DNA from: JAIVJG01 sp964236735
Lineage (GTDB): Bacteria > Acidobacteriota > Blastocatellia > Pyrinomonadales > Pyrinomonadaceae
DNA length: 64,000 nucleotides
NCBI GenBank assembly: GCA_964236735.1
Contig: CAXSFM010000003.1
Location: 124,001 to 188,000, forward strand
Direction: 5' to 3'
How positions within the stretch are numbered: the first letter of the stretch is position 1; each line of letters starts with the position of its first letter. The notes below the pieces were generated by a model, which was given only the letters and a program-made list of their open reading frames with translations, ran no database searches and was not told the origin of the DNA. Made by a program: the position numbers and the translations under genes. Positions 35,573 through 44,533 of this stretch are shown in pieces.

Positions 35573-37051
35573 ATGAAGAGACTTTTATCATTCGCGATTT
35601 GTTTGACGCTGCTTGGCGGCGCGTCCTCGTCGCTGCTGCAGGCGCAGACTGGACGTAGAGATGCCGCACGCAGTAGCGGCGCGCAACAGCCACAGAGCGG
35701 CGGCGAGACTTTGATTCGCAACGCGACGATTCTGACCGTCTCGCACGGCACGCTCGCCAACAGCGACCTGCTCATCCGAAATGGCAAGATCGCCGCCGTC
35801 GGGCAAAACTTGAAAGCCTCGGCGAGCGCGCGCGTGATTGATGCGATGGGCAAGTTCATCCTGCCCGGCATCGTTGACGCGCACTCGCACTCGATGATGG
35901 ACGGCTCGGTCAACGAATGCACGCAGTCTGTCACTTCGATGACGCGCACGCAGGATATCCTCAACCCGACGGCGATAGACATCTATCGTGAACTCGCCGG
36001 CGGCGTCACGGCGGCGTTGCTGCTGCACGGCTCGTGCAATTCCATCGGCGGCCAGAGTACGACGGTCAAGTTCAAGTACGGTCGTCCCGCCGCTGAATTT
36101 ATTTTTCCCGGTGCGCCGCCAGGCATCAAATTTGCGCTCGGCGAAAATCCGAAGCGTTCCAACTTCCCGACGATTCCCGGCCAGCCGCCGCGCTACCCGG
36201 CGACGCGCATGGGCGTCGAAGAAACGATTCGCGGCGCGTTCGCGCGCGCGCGTGATTACAAGCGCGATTGGGACGAGTATCGCGCCGCCAGCGCGCGCGG
36301 AGAAAAAAATCTCGTCGCGCCGCGCCGCGACCTGACGCTTGAGCCGCTCGTCGAAGTGCTCGAAGGAAAACGCTTCGTCCACTCGCACTCGTACACCGCC
36401 GACGAAATCGTCATGCTCATCAATCTCGCGGACGAGTTCGGCTTCAAGGTCAGGACGTTCCAGCACGTCCTCGAAGGCTACAAGGTCGCGGGCGAACTCG
36501 CGCGGCACGGCGCGATGGCTTCCACCTTCGCGGATTTCTGGGGCTACAAAGTCGAAGCCTACGATGCGATTCCCTACAACTCCGCGATTATGACCAGACA
36601 CGGCGTCGTCACTTCCGTCAACTCCGACTCGGACGAGCGCGCGCGCCGCCTCAACATTGACGCCGCCAAGATGATTCGCTACGGCGGGCTGACCGAAGAG
36701 GAAGCTTTGCGGCTCGTCACGCTCAACCCGGCGATGCAGCTTGGCATAGACGCGCGCGTCGGCTCGATTGACGTGGGCAAAGACGCAGACCTCGTCATCT
36801 GGACGGCTAATCCGTTGAGCATTTACTCGCGCGTCGAAACCACGTTCATTGACGGCGACATTTTCTTCGACCGCACGCAGGACATCGCGCATCGCGCGCA
36901 ACTCGAACAAGAGCGCAAGACGCTTGAGCAGGCCGACGCCAACAAGCCGCCCGCCGGTGGCGCAGGCACGACGCCCAACGCACCGCGCCCGCCGCGCCGC
37001 GCCTACGACGACAAGGACGACGTGCAGGACGAGGGAGACAACCAGCGATGA
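35573..37051 (+). CDS. Secreted amidohydrolase (intact metal site)
   Basis: 492 residues with a signal peptide (LLSFAICLTLLGGASSSLLQAQ) and an amidohydrolase fold. All metal-ligand positions are present: HSHS in VDAHSHSMM, His in FVHSHSYTADEI, His in RTFQHVLEGY and Asp in TSVNSDSDERA. It ends in a charged Pro/Arg tail (APRPPRRAYDDKDD). The likely role is hydrolysis of a cyclic amide or related bond in the periplasm; the imidazolonepropionase-like subgroup is nearest by motif. Its stop overlaps the start of the third paralogue as ATGA. The three genes form one transcription unit, closed by the terminator at 38505-38540. Confidence 0.88.
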   Translation: MKRLLSFAICLTLLGGASSSLLQAQTGRRDAARSSGAQQPQSGGETLIRNATILTVSHGTLANSDLLIRNGKIAAVGQNLKASASARVIDAMGKFILPGIVDAHSHSMMDGSVNECTQSVTSMTRTQDILNPTAIDIYRELAGGVTAALLLHGSCNSIGGQSTTVKFKYGRPAAEFIFPGAPPGIKFALGENPKRSNFPTIPGQPPRYPATRMGVEETIRGAFARARDYKRDWDEYRAASARGEKNLVAPRRDLTLEPLVEVLEGKRFVHSHSYTADEIVMLINLADEFGFKVRTFQHVLEGYKVAGELARHGAMASTFADFWGYKVEAYDAIPYNSAIMTRHGVVTSVNSDSDERARRLNIDAAKMIRYGGLTEEEALRLVTLNPAMQLGIDARVGSIDVGKDADLVIWTANPLSIYSRVETTFIDGDIFFDRTQDIAHRAQLEQERKTLEQADANKPPAGGAGTTPNAPRPPRRAYDDKDDVQDEGDNQR

Positions 37052-38460
37052 GAAACACACCACACCACATTTCAACGCGAACCGGATTCGCCGTTGTCGC
37101 CTCCGCTGCTGCTTCCGCCGTCATTAACATCTTCGCGCTGGCCTGCCTGTCAGTCGCTTTCGCGTTCAATGCTTCCGCGCAGAACATCGCCAGCCCGACC
37201 GTGCAGACGATGAGCGCCACGCCCGGCAACTATGTCATCCGCAACGCGCGCATCGTCACCGTCAGCGGCGCAGACATCGAGGGCGGCACGCTCGTCATCA
37301 GCAACGGACGCATCACCGCCATCGGCGCGAGCGCGACAGTCCCCGCAGGCGCGACCGAGATTGACGCGCGCGGCCTCTCCGTCTTTCCCGGCATGATTGA
37401 CGCCGAGACGACGATGGGCTTGAGCGAAATCAGCAGCGTCGGCGCGACCAACGACATCAACGAACTCGGCGACATGAATCCGAACGTCGCCGCCATCTGG
37501 GCTGTCAATCCGCACAGCGCGCACGTTGACGTGACGCGCGTCGCGGGCGTCACGAGCGTCGTCACGATGCCGCAGGGCGGAATCATTTCCGGGCAGGCCG
37601 CCGTCATCAATCTCAACGGCACGACGCCGCGCGAGATGAGCGTCGTCCCTTTCGCCGCGCTGGTCGTCGAGTTTCCGCGCATCGGCGGCGGCGGCGGTGG
37701 CTTCGCGGCTTTCCTCGCGGCGCAGCAGGGCATCTCGCCCGAAGCTCTCGCCACGCGCGACCGCCGCGTCGAAGAGTTGCGAAAAATGTTGCGCGACGCG
37801 GAAGCCTACGGGCGCGCGCAGGACGCTTACACGCGCGACCCGAAATCCGTCCCGCGTCCTGAAATGAATTTGCAACTCGCCGCGCTCGTCCCTTATGTGC
37901 GCGGCGAGCGTCCCGTCATTTTCCGCGCCGACCGCGAGCGAGACATCCGCGCCTCCATCCGCTTCGCCGAAGAGATGAAACTGAAAGCCATCATCATGGG
38001 CGGCAGCGAGGCGGGGCGCGCGGCATCTTTTCTTAAAGAACACAACGTGCCCGTCATCCTCGACAGCGTGCTCAATCTGCCTCTACGAGAAGATGATGCT
38101 TATGACGAGATGTACTCGAACGCCGCCAAGCTCCAAGCCGCAGGAGTCCGCTTCTGCATCTCGACCGGAGACAGCGGCGCGCACGTCCGCGACCTGCCGT
38201 TCCACGCCGGGATGGCTTCGTCGTTCGGCCTGCCGCGCGAAGAGGCGCTCAAAGCCGTCACGCTCTACCCGGCGCAAATTCTGGGAGTCAGCGATCAGAT
38301 GGGTTCGATTGAACAGGGCAAGCTCGCCAATCTCGTCATCACGGACGGCGATTTGCTTGAGCCGCGCACGAACATTCGCTATCTCTTCATCGGCGGGCGA
38401 CAGATTCCGCTCACGAGCCGCCACACGATTCTCAACGACCAGTTCAAGGACAGAAAGTAA
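37048..38460 (+). CDS. Secreted amidohydrolase-fold protein lacking metal ligands
   Basis: 470 residues with a signal-like N-terminus (about 35 residues, ending AFNASAQ). The fold is as in the two preceding paralogues, but the HxH is replaced (PGMIDAETTMG), the later positions read FRADRERDI and IMGGSEAGRA, and the final Asp position reads CISTGDSG. It lines up with the first paralogue over its whole length (both have a DAExYxRAxDxYxRDP region), so the first and third are sisters and the middle one is the odd, active-looking member. Translationally coupled to it by an ATGA overlap. Function as a partner or binding subunit is an inference. Confidence 0.84.
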   Translation: MRNTPHHISTRTGFAVVASAAASAVINIFALACLSVAFAFNASAQNIASPTVQTMSATPGNYVIRNARIVTVSGADIEGGTLVISNGRITAIGASATVPAGATEIDARGLSVFPGMIDAETTMGLSEISSVGATNDINELGDMNPNVAAIWAVNPHSAHVDVTRVAGVTSVVTMPQGGIISGQAAVINLNGTTPREMSVVPFAALVVEFPRIGGGGGGFAAFLAAQQGISPEALATRDRRVEELRKMLRDAEAYGRAQDAYTRDPKSVPRPEMNLQLAALVPYVRGERPVIFRADRERDIRASIRFAEEMKLKAIIMGGSEAGRAASFLKEHNVPVILDSVLNLPLREDDAYDEMYSNAAKLQAAGVRFCISTGDSGAHVRDLPFHAGMASSFGLPREEALKAVTLYPAQILGVSDQMGSIEQGKLANLVITDGDLLEPRTNIRYLFIGGRQIPLTSRHTILNDQFKDRK

Positions 38461-38504
38461 ACGACTGGAACGAGAGAGACGGCGCGCTCCGTCTTCAAAA
38501 CTGG

Positions 38505-38540
38505 AAGGGAGGCGACGATCATCGCCTCCCTTTCTTCTTT
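38505..38540 (+). terminator. Intrinsic terminator after the amidohydrolase genes
   Basis: AAGGGAGGCGA (38505-38515) pairs with TCGCCTCCCTT (38522-38532) over a 6-base loop, followed by TTCTTCTTTC. Placed 45 bases after the third gene. Confidence 0.85.
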
Positions 38541-38735
38541 CTTATCATTCGCAACGCGCCCGCACTCAATTCGCAAGTCAATCGCAACCAACGCGGCGCG
38601 CGGTTCCGCGTATCCTGCCCCGATACAAAAAATCACGGCTCGACAATTTACGCGCTCGTGCGATTTGCACGCTGGTTTGTCTCACAAGCTCAAGCATCGT
38701 AGAGCGCCGTCAATTTAAGGATGGAGAAGAAACAG

Positions 38736-39794
38736 ATGAAGCTCAACCACGTCAAAATATTTCGCTCATTCGGCGTCACGCTTTGCTTGACGCTCGCGCT
38801 TTCGTCATTCGCCTTCGCGCAAACCGACAGCACAAAGTCTGCCGCCTCGAACATGCACGCGGCGACGACGACCATCACGTCGGGACAAAAGTTGAAAGTG
38901 AAAGGCATCGTCATGCGGCGCGACGCGGACACTTTCGTCGTGCGTGATTTGAAGGGCGTGGAGACGATTGTCCTCTTGAACGATCAGACGAGCGTCAAGA
39001 CGAAGGGCGGCGCATTCGGCGGCGGAACCGGCTTCGGGCAGACGGCCATCCTGCGCGGATTGAACCTGGAAGTCGAAGGGCGCGGCGATAGCTCCGGCCA
39101 ACTCGTCGCGGAGAAAATCAGATTCTCCGACCGCGACTTGCAGACGGCGAAGGCCGTTGTCGCCAACGTCGCGCCGGTCGAAAATCGCGTCGGCACAGCC
39201 GAGGGACGCATTCAAAACGTCGAGCAAAATTCGCAACGCCTGTCAGGACAGATTGACGAACTCGCCGCCGTCTCGAACGCCGCGAATGGCGGCGCGGTCG
39301 CCGCGCAGGAGCAGGCCGCGAAAGCCGTCGAGGGCGTGAGAGTCGCCAACGACCGCATCTCTTCGCTCGACGATTTCACCGCGCAACAAAGCCTCAACGT
39401 CAATTTCAAACTCCGTAGCGCGATGCTCACGCCCGAAGCTAGACACACGCTCGACGAGGTCGCCAAGTATTCGCAGGACGCGAAGGGTTTTATGTTCGAG
39501 GTGACGGGCTACGCTTATGATTTTCGCGCGAAGGAAGCGAACAGGCAGTTGAGCCAGCAACGCGCCGAGTCGGTCGTCCGCTATCTCGTCGAGACGCATC
39601 ACGTTCCCTTGCGTCGCATCGTCACGCCCTACGGCTACGGCGCGACGGCGCAACCGCTCGCCGACAACACGACGCGCGAAGGCCGCGTGCAGAATCGTCG
39701 CGCGGAAGTTCGCGTGCTCATCAATCGCGGACTCACGCAGCCCGGCACGGACATGAATCCGACGAAGACATCATCTGCCACACCGCCGCGTTAA
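38736..39794 (+). CDS. Secreted protein with C-terminal OmpA-like domain
   Basis: 352 residues. The start at 38736 has GGAG eight bases upstream; an in-frame ATG at 38721 is the alternative. Signal peptide: VTLCLTLALSSFAFAQ. The N-terminal domain (residues about 45-130) is beta-rich (KVKGIVMRRDADTFVVRD). A helical, Gln/Asn-rich stretch (residues about 150-215) may be a coiled coil. The C-terminal ~115 residues are an OmpA/MotB peptidoglycan-binding domain: FEVTGYAYDF, QQRAESVVRYL, YGYGATAQPLADNTTREG and QNRRAEVRVL. It probably links the envelope to peptidoglycan. Confidence 0.85.
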   Translation: MKLNHVKIFRSFGVTLCLTLALSSFAFAQTDSTKSAASNMHAATTTITSGQKLKVKGIVMRRDADTFVVRDLKGVETIVLLNDQTSVKTKGGAFGGGTGFGQTAILRGLNLEVEGRGDSSGQLVAEKIRFSDRDLQTAKAVVANVAPVENRVGTAEGRIQNVEQNSQRLSGQIDELAAVSNAANGGAVAAQEQAAKAVEGVRVANDRISSLDDFTAQQSLNVNFKLRSAMLTPEARHTLDEVAKYSQDAKGFMFEVTGYAYDFRAKEANRQLSQQRAESVVRYLVETHHVPLRRIVTPYGYGATAQPLADNTTREGRVQNRRAEVRVLINRGLTQPGTDMNPTKTSSATPPR

Positions 39795-39875
39795 TCTTTC
39801 AACGGCGGTGTATGTCGTCGCTCTGCAAATTCGCTGGTAAGCGAATTCGCGCGCGTGTTGACGTAAGTTGATGTG

Positions 39876-39910
39876 AGACGCGCCGTCTAGTCAGGCGGCG
39901 CGTCTTTGTT
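39876..39910 (+). terminator. Hairpin terminator between convergent genes
   Basis: AGACGCGCCG (39876-39885) pairs with CGGCGCGTCT (39896-39905), with TTGTT after it on the plus strand. It includes the stop codon of the minus-strand gene at 39887, so it may serve both genes. Confidence 0.65.
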
Positions 39911-40402
39911 CTGCGTGGCGCGTTGTTGGAGAGAGAGTATTTCCGCTATTGAGGCTAAGATTTTTTGCGCGACAGTTTTAGGTTGCGGCGTGTCTGAGGC
40001 GTGCAGTCCGAGCATGACGTGGACGACCTTGATGACCGAAAGCACCGCTTGATCCACGTCCTTCGTCGAGTGCCACGGGCCGATGCCGACGTGTACGCGC
40101 CCGCTCTCGTCGCGCCACGCCTCCACGTTTTCCAAATCAATCGCGCGCGCGATCTGCTCTGTATCCGTGTCCGGCGGCAATTCGAGGACGACTGACGCGC
40201 GTTCACCTTCGACCAGACGGCTGCCGACGCCGACCGTCTCCAACAATCCTCGCCTGACATCTTCGGCGACAGCGTTCAACGCGGCGCGCGTCGCTTCGTG
40301 CAGACGCTTTTGCGCCTGCGGCACGCGCGAGCCTTCGGGCGGCGCGACGCTTCCGCCGTCCGCTGCCACGCTCGCCATCACGGGCGGCGTGCGCCATGCC
40401 AT
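39887..40402 (-). CDS. Hypothetical protein
   Basis: 171 residues with no recognised family. It opens with a low-complexity N-terminus (MAWRTPPVMASVAADGGSV), then a helical region (AQKRLHEATRAALNAVAEDVRRG), a beta-rich middle (RASVVLELPPDTDTEQIARAID and GRVHVGIGPWHSTKDVDQ) and a helical C-terminus rich in Ile and Leu. The start at 40402 follows a GGGGG tract; a GTG at 40420 is the alternative. No signal peptide. It is convergent with the OmpA-domain gene and downstream of the nickel locus on the same strand. Function unknown. Confidence 0.6.
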   Translation of the reverse strand: MAWRTPPVMASVAADGGSVAPPEGSRVPQAQKRLHEATRAALNAVAEDVRRGLLETVGVGSRLVEGERASVVLELPPDTDTEQIARAIDLENVEAWRDESGRVHVGIGPWHSTKDVDQAVLSVIKVVHVMLGLHASDTPQPKTVAQKILASIAEILSLQQRATQNKDAPPD

Positions 40403-40532
40403 CAATTTTGTCCCCCGCACGGGGGGGCCGCCTGTGTAGGCGAGTTCTCAATAACCTTCCCAGCGTCCGCGCCAGCGACTCATAAAATTAAAGCCCCCTT
40501 CCCTGTTGATAACTCCTCGCGCGTCTCCGAAT

Positions 40533-41357
40533 CTAATGCTCGTGCCGGTGATGCAAGTGCGGGTGAGAGTGTATCTCGCCCGTGGCGTGCGCGTGGCGAT
40601 GCGCGTGAATCAGGTTGGTGCGGCGAAGCAGAGGCTCGTCGGATAAAATCTCCGGCGGAGTTCCTGCGGCGACGACGCGCCCGTGCTGAAACACGTAGCA
40701 ATAATCAGCGATGTCTTCCACGATGTCGAGGTCGTGCGTAGCGGTAACGATAGTTTTCGCGCCGCCGCTCCAACCGACGAGCAAGTCTATGACCTGGCTT
40801 TGACTCTTCGGGTCGAGCGCCGCCGTCGGCTCGTCGAGCAACAACACTTCCGGGTCGAGCACGAGTACGGAGGCCAGCGCGACGCGCTTCTTCTCGCCGC
40901 CGGAGAGACGATGCGGCGAGCGGTCTTTCAAATGCGCGATCTCCATCGTCTCCATGATTTCGCCGACGCGCCGGCGTATCTCGCTTTTCGGCCAGCGCAA
41001 TTGCAGAGGCCCGAACGCCAGCTCGTCGAAGACCGTCGGGTTGAACAGTTGCACGTCCGGGTTCTGGAAGACGAACGCGACGCGACGACGAAACGCGAAA
41101 GCGAACTCATCATCACGCAAACTCTCTTCCGTCACGCGCGCGCCAAACGCCGAGACCGCGCCGCCGTCTGCGAAGTACAGCCCGTCGAGCAGGCGCAGGA
41201 GCGTTGATTTGCCAGAGCCGTTCGCGCCGAGAATGGCGATGCGCTGCCCCTCTCTAATCGAGAGCGTGAGGCCGTCGAGCGCCGTCACATCGTTGTAACG
41301 GTACGTCACATCCTGCACATCGAAAATCACATTTGACACAAGGGCGCACATCCTCAT
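40533..41357 (-). CDS. cbiO: Ni/Co ECF transporter ATPase (CbiO/NikO)
   Basis: ABC-type ATPase of 274 residues that powers the ECF metal transporter. Walker A GANGSGKST, the Q-loop FVFQNPDVQLF, the signature LSGGEKKR, Walker B VLLLDEPTAALD and the H-loop THDLDIVEDI are all present. The C-terminal tail is a His string of about 25 residues with HRHAHATGEIHSHPHLHHRH-type sequence, unusual for the family and likely metal-binding. The start at 41357 overlaps the CbiQ stop as ATGA. Last gene of the nickel locus. Confidence 0.93.
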   Translation of the reverse strand: MRMCALVSNVIFDVQDVTYRYNDVTALDGLTLSIREGQRIAILGANGSGKSTLLRLLDGLYFADGGAVSAFGARVTEESLRDDEFAFAFRRRVAFVFQNPDVQLFNPTVFDELAFGPLQLRWPKSEIRRRVGEIMETMEIAHLKDRSPHRLSGGEKKRVALASVLVLDPEVLLLDEPTAALDPKSQSQVIDLLVGWSGGAKTIVTATHDLDIVEDIADYCYVFQHGRVVAAGTPPEILSDEPLLRRTNLIHAHRHAHATGEIHSHPHLHHRHEH

Positions 41358-42292
41358 CCGTTAAGTGAAATCAAAGAAGCATCGAAGCTCTGCCGTCCGA
41401 ACCAGAACGCGAGCGACGCCAGTGTGACGAAACAGCCGAGCGCGAGCCAGTCGCGCGAGCGCATCCTGAAATCGTCGAGCGTCTCGACCTCGCCGCGAAA
41501 CCCGCGCGACAGCATCGCCAGATAGACCTCGTTGCTTAAATAAAAACTCTTCGTCAGCAAGACACCGACGCCGGCAGCGGCGAGCCGTCTTCGTTCCGCG
41601 CCGTCGAGCGTTCCGACCATGCGGCTCTGGCGCGACTCGAACATGTCGCGCGCGGTTTGCAGGAGCAGAAAAACGTAGCGATATGTCATGCCGAGAATCA
41701 CGATGAAGACCGCCGGCACGCCCAGTACCCAGAGCGCCTTGAGGACGTGCGTCCAGAGCGTCGAGAGTACGAGCAAGAGCGAGAGCGTGACCGCCGTCTC
41801 GACGCGCGCGATGAGATAGAGCGCGCTCTGTACCCCTTGCGCCGTCACCGTCCAGTGAAGCAGCGGCAGTTGATAGACAACGCGCCCCGGTGTGATAAAA
41901 ATCGCGGGCAGCGCGATCATGCCGGTAAACAATAACGCGCCGAGCCATGCCCGCGTCGCCAGCGTGCGGATGGGAATGCGCGAGAGCATCGCCAGTATCA
42001 ACGCCACGCCGAAGATGCACAAGATGACGATCACGCTGCGCGACAAGGCCGCGTCGAGCAGCAGTAACAACAACCCGATGACTTTCACGCGCGGGTCGAG
42101 CCGTTGAAGCAAGCCGCCCGCCTTCGCCAACTCTTCGGCGTAGAGCGCGCGATCCATGCGACGCGCCAGACCTTCGAGCGTGCGTTCGATGAAACTCCGA
42201 CGGCGACGCCCGCGCTTGTGCGAATCACGCGACGGCGTTTCATCCGCCGTGCGTCGAGCTTCACCCCTCATGCCTTGAGTTTTACTTGCCAT
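41354..42292 (-). CDS. cbiQ: ECF transporter membrane component (CbiQ/NikQ)
   Basis: Membrane protein of 312 residues. The start at 42292 overlaps the CbiM stop by 11 bases; a longer frame to 42439 lies inside the CbiM gene and is discarded. After a basic N-terminus (SHKRGRRRRSFIERTLEGL) there are six or so membrane segments (VIGLLLLLLDAALSRSVIVIL; VLGVPAVFIVILGMTYRYV). Ala-Arg-Gly coupling helices are recognisable as ARDMFESRQSRM and LAMLSRGFRGEV, which bind the ATPase. The component links the S-component CbiM to CbiO in the inner membrane. Confidence 0.9.
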   Translation of the reverse strand: MASKTQGMRGEARRTADETPSRDSHKRGRRRRSFIERTLEGLARRMDRALYAEELAKAGGLLQRLDPRVKVIGLLLLLLDAALSRSVIVILCIFGVALILAMLSRIPIRTLATRAWLGALLFTGMIALPAIFITPGRVVYQLPLLHWTVTAQGVQSALYLIARVETAVTLSLLLVLSTLWTHVLKALWVLGVPAVFIVILGMTYRYVFLLLQTARDMFESRQSRMVGTLDGAERRRLAAAGVGVLLTKSFYLSNEVYLAMLSRGFRGEVETLDDFRMRSRDWLALGCFVTLASLAFWFGRQSFDASLISLNG

Positions 42293-43496
42293 CTCGTGAT
42301 TGAAATTTTTCTTCACTCTCGCTCGACGCTGACGGACTGATGGCCGCCTGCGCGTCTTCGTCCGTCGCCCCATCGCGCACGCTGTCTTCGTCTTCATCAC
42401 CATTGCCGCCGCCGCGACTGATGCGCGCCAGCCACGCAATTATTAAGCAGACGAGAATGATGAGACCCACGCCGAGCATCGCCGACATGACGTAGCCGAA
42501 GCGCGCGCTGTGCATGAAGGGCGGCGCGTAGTCAGGGAGCGGAGCCGTCCACACGCTCGACAGGCGCGCGAGTCCGGCAGGCGTCTGCGCGGGCGGCGCA
42601 AGATTTCCCGACGACAGAGCAATCTGCTGCCGCGCAGCCGGATCGTTGAAGTCTTCAGGACTCCACTCGCCCCATGCCGTGCCGGCGGCGAGCAGTCCGA
42701 GCGGCGTCAGGATCATCAAGGCCGCGAGTCCGACCCACAGCGGGCGCGTGGCTCGCCAGCCGCTTTGTCGCGCCGAGTGACCGTCGCGCGTGAAGGTTGA
42801 TGATGACGATAAAGCGCGCGGTGCGGTCAGTTTCAAAAGCGACGAATCCGTGCGTTGCAGGTAAGCCACGACGCCGCCGGAGATAATCAGTTCCGCCAGT
42901 CCCGCGAAAGTTAGATGACCAATCATCATCGCCGGAATCGTGATGTGCAGAGGATACGGCGCGTAGAGCGGCGCGCCCGTCGCATCGTGAAAGAGCGCGG
43001 GTTGGATTCCGAACTCGATGGCCGCGCACAGGGCTGCCGCGTTGATGGCCGCATAGCCCGCGAGCGCCGCCGCAAAAACGCGCCTTGAAGAGTTGAGAGA
43101 CGCGCGACCAGCGACGAGACGATAGACTCCCGACGCCACCAGCGAGCCGACAACGGCCATGTTGAAAGAGTTCGCGCCGAAGGCGGTAATGCCGCCATCT
43201 CCGAAGAAGATCGCCTGAATCAAAAGCGCGACGGAAATCGCCAGCATCGAAGCCCACGGCCCCAGCACGATGGACGCGATGCCGACGCCGACGGCGTGCC
43301 CCGTCGTGCCGCCCGGCAGCGGCAGGTTGAACATCATGATGACGAACGAGAACGCCGCGAAGACCGAGAGCAGGGGCACGAGCCGCGTGTTCAGCAGACG
43401 CTTGACACGCCTGAGCGCGAGCCACCAGAACGGCGCGGCGCTCGCGTACAGCGCGGCGCACGTCAGCGGACTCAGATAACCGTCAGGAATGTGCAT
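42282..43496 (-). CDS. cbiM: Ni/Co S-component CbiM fused to a PDGLE (CbiN-like) domain
   Basis: Substrate-capture protein of 404 residues. The invariant N-terminus MHIPDGYLSP (His2 binds the metal) makes the start at 43496 certain. Six to seven membrane segments follow with NLPLPGGTTGHAVG, a conserved metal-path motif. After residue 265 comes a linker with two further membrane segments (LWVGLAALMILTPLGLLAAG and YVMSAMLGVGLIILVCLI) and APPF, the layout of PDGLE/CbiN proteins. The fusion replaces a separate CbiN or NikN gene. The middle stretch (residues about 232-262) is basic and Ser-rich. Ni against Co cannot be told from sequence alone, but the nikR gene favours nickel. Confidence 0.92.
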   Translation of the reverse strand: MHIPDGYLSPLTCAALYASAAPFWWLALRRVKRLLNTRLVPLLSVFAAFSFVIMMFNLPLPGGTTGHAVGVGIASIVLGPWASMLAISVALLIQAIFFGDGGITAFGANSFNMAVVGSLVASGVYRLVAGRASLNSSRRVFAAALAGYAAINAAALCAAIEFGIQPALFHDATGAPLYAPYPLHITIPAMMIGHLTFAGLAELIISGGVVAYLQRTDSSLLKLTAPRALSSSSTFTRDGHSARQSGWRATRPLWVGLAALMILTPLGLLAAGTAWGEWSPEDFNDPAARQQIALSSGNLAPPAQTPAGLARLSSVWTAPLPDYAPPFMHSARFGYVMSAMLGVGLIILVCLIIAWLARISRGGGNGDEDEDSVRDGATDEDAQAAISPSASSESEEKFQSRDGK

Positions 43497-43518
43497 TAAA
43501 TTCTCTTCTTGTCCGGGT

Positions 43519-44331
43519 TCACTTCATGCCGAAAGAACAAGAAGCCCAGAAACTTTCCCAGTCGGCTTCGGCGCAATTCACGCAGCGACGCATATACACG
43601 AGACGCACGAGCCACTCGCCCGGCTGGTCGAGTTTGAAAGTTGCCATCCCGTCCTTCGAGGTGCGCGCGGCCTGCGTCTGAATCGTTTCTTGATGGCGAT
43701 TGTAGGCGAAGACTTTTGCTCCGGCTAATGGCCTTCCCTCAAAAATGATTTGCACCGTGAGCGTGCTGCCGCGTTGGAGTTGATAAGGGTTCGCGCGCGG
43801 GATGATTTCAAGACGTTGCGCCAGCGCGCGCCGGTAAACGTCGCTGTGCCGGTCGCCGATTTGCACGAGCGTTTTCAAGTAGCGGCTGTATCGCTCGCGT
43901 CCCGGCCTCTCGCTCTCACCCCTCTGTTGTCTCTGCACGATGATCGAGTCAAGACCCTCTTCCGCCAGATAGTCGTTGAACTTTTTGGCGTCGAGCATGA
44001 TCTGCTGATTCTTACGCTCCATTGCGATGAGGTAGTTGCCGGCTGATGTGAAATGTAACTGCGTGGACGGAGTCTGTTTGTCCTGTCCTTCGGCCAGCAA
44101 ATCTTCTGACTTTTCCTTCGTCGAGAACATCTCGAAGCGGACGGTGCGGTCTTTTTGGAGCGGGCGTTCTTCCTCGATTTTGAAATCATCGCCGACGTAG
44201 AGACGCACGGGCAAAGCCGTACCGACCGGCGCGAAGAAGACTTCGGGTTTGAGCCAGTAGTCGTGTGAAAAGGCCGGCGCGGTTAAGAGCAACAACGCCA
44301 GCATCGCGCCGCACGCCAATTGTTTTTTCAT
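43519..44331 (-). CDS. DUF4198 periplasmic protein (NikK-like)
   Basis: Secreted protein of 270 residues. The signal peptide ends APAFS and the mature chain opens HDYWLKPEVFF, the hallmark His-Asp-Tyr-Trp-x-x-P of DUF4198. The middle is helical (KFNDYLAEEGLDSIIVQRQQ) and the C-terminal domain is Ig-like (RPLAGAKVFAYN and QPGEWLVRLVYMRRC). GAGGAG precedes the ATG. DUF4198 proteins are commonly encoded with nickel transporters (NikK) and thought to hold Ni in the periplasm. Here it sits between the outer-membrane receptor and the ECF genes, as expected of a relay protein. Two Cys in RRCVNC may form a disulfide. Confidence 0.9.
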   Translation of the reverse strand: MKKQLACGAMLALLLLTAPAFSHDYWLKPEVFFAPVGTALPVRLYVGDDFKIEEERPLQKDRTVRFEMFSTKEKSEDLLAEGQDKQTPSTQLHFTSAGNYLIAMERKNQQIMLDAKKFNDYLAEEGLDSIIVQRQQRGESERPGRERYSRYLKTLVQIGDRHSDVYRRALAQRLEIIPRANPYQLQRGSTLTVQIIFEGRPLAGAKVFAYNRHQETIQTQAARTSKDGMATFKLDQPGEWLVRLVYMRRCVNCAEADWESFWASCSFGMK

Positions 44332-44398
44332 CTACAAATGCTCCTCATTGATGGCAACGCGCTTTGATGTTTCACATCAACCGTGATGGATGTGTGTC

Positions 44399-44476
44399 TT
44401 GGCGGCGATGCCCGGAAGGTGGCTGCGTAGCGTAGATGCGAATAAACGCTACGCGCAAAAATGGCATCGCCGCCAA
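44399..44476 (-). other. Two-stem RNA hairpin in the nickel transcript
   Basis: TTGGCGGCGATGCC (44399-44412) pairs perfectly with its complement at 44463-44476; inside, GCGTAGCG (44425-44432) pairs with CGCTACGC (44447-44454). It lies between the receptor stop (44534) and the DUF4198 start (44331). No poly-T follows on the minus strand, so it may set relative expression by processing or attenuation. No known metal riboswitch was recognised. Confidence 0.6.
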
Positions 44477-44533
44477 ACTTGAAGAGCCTGCCCAAAACAT
44501 AAGCGGCTGCTCAAACCGGCGCGTTTCAGTTTC

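Noticed and set aside
35588..37075. 495-codon minus-strand frame antisense to the second amidohydrolase
   Set aside because: Same GC shadow effect; the sense strand encodes an intact metal site and signal peptide.
40412..40430. G/C tract near 40420 as a sequencing error breaking a gene
   Set aside because: Frames on either side do not join into a longer protein; the hypothetical gene reads well from 40402.
44399..44476. Cobalamin or NiCo riboswitch
   Set aside because: The conserved boxes of either family were not seen; only a simple two-stem hairpin is supported.
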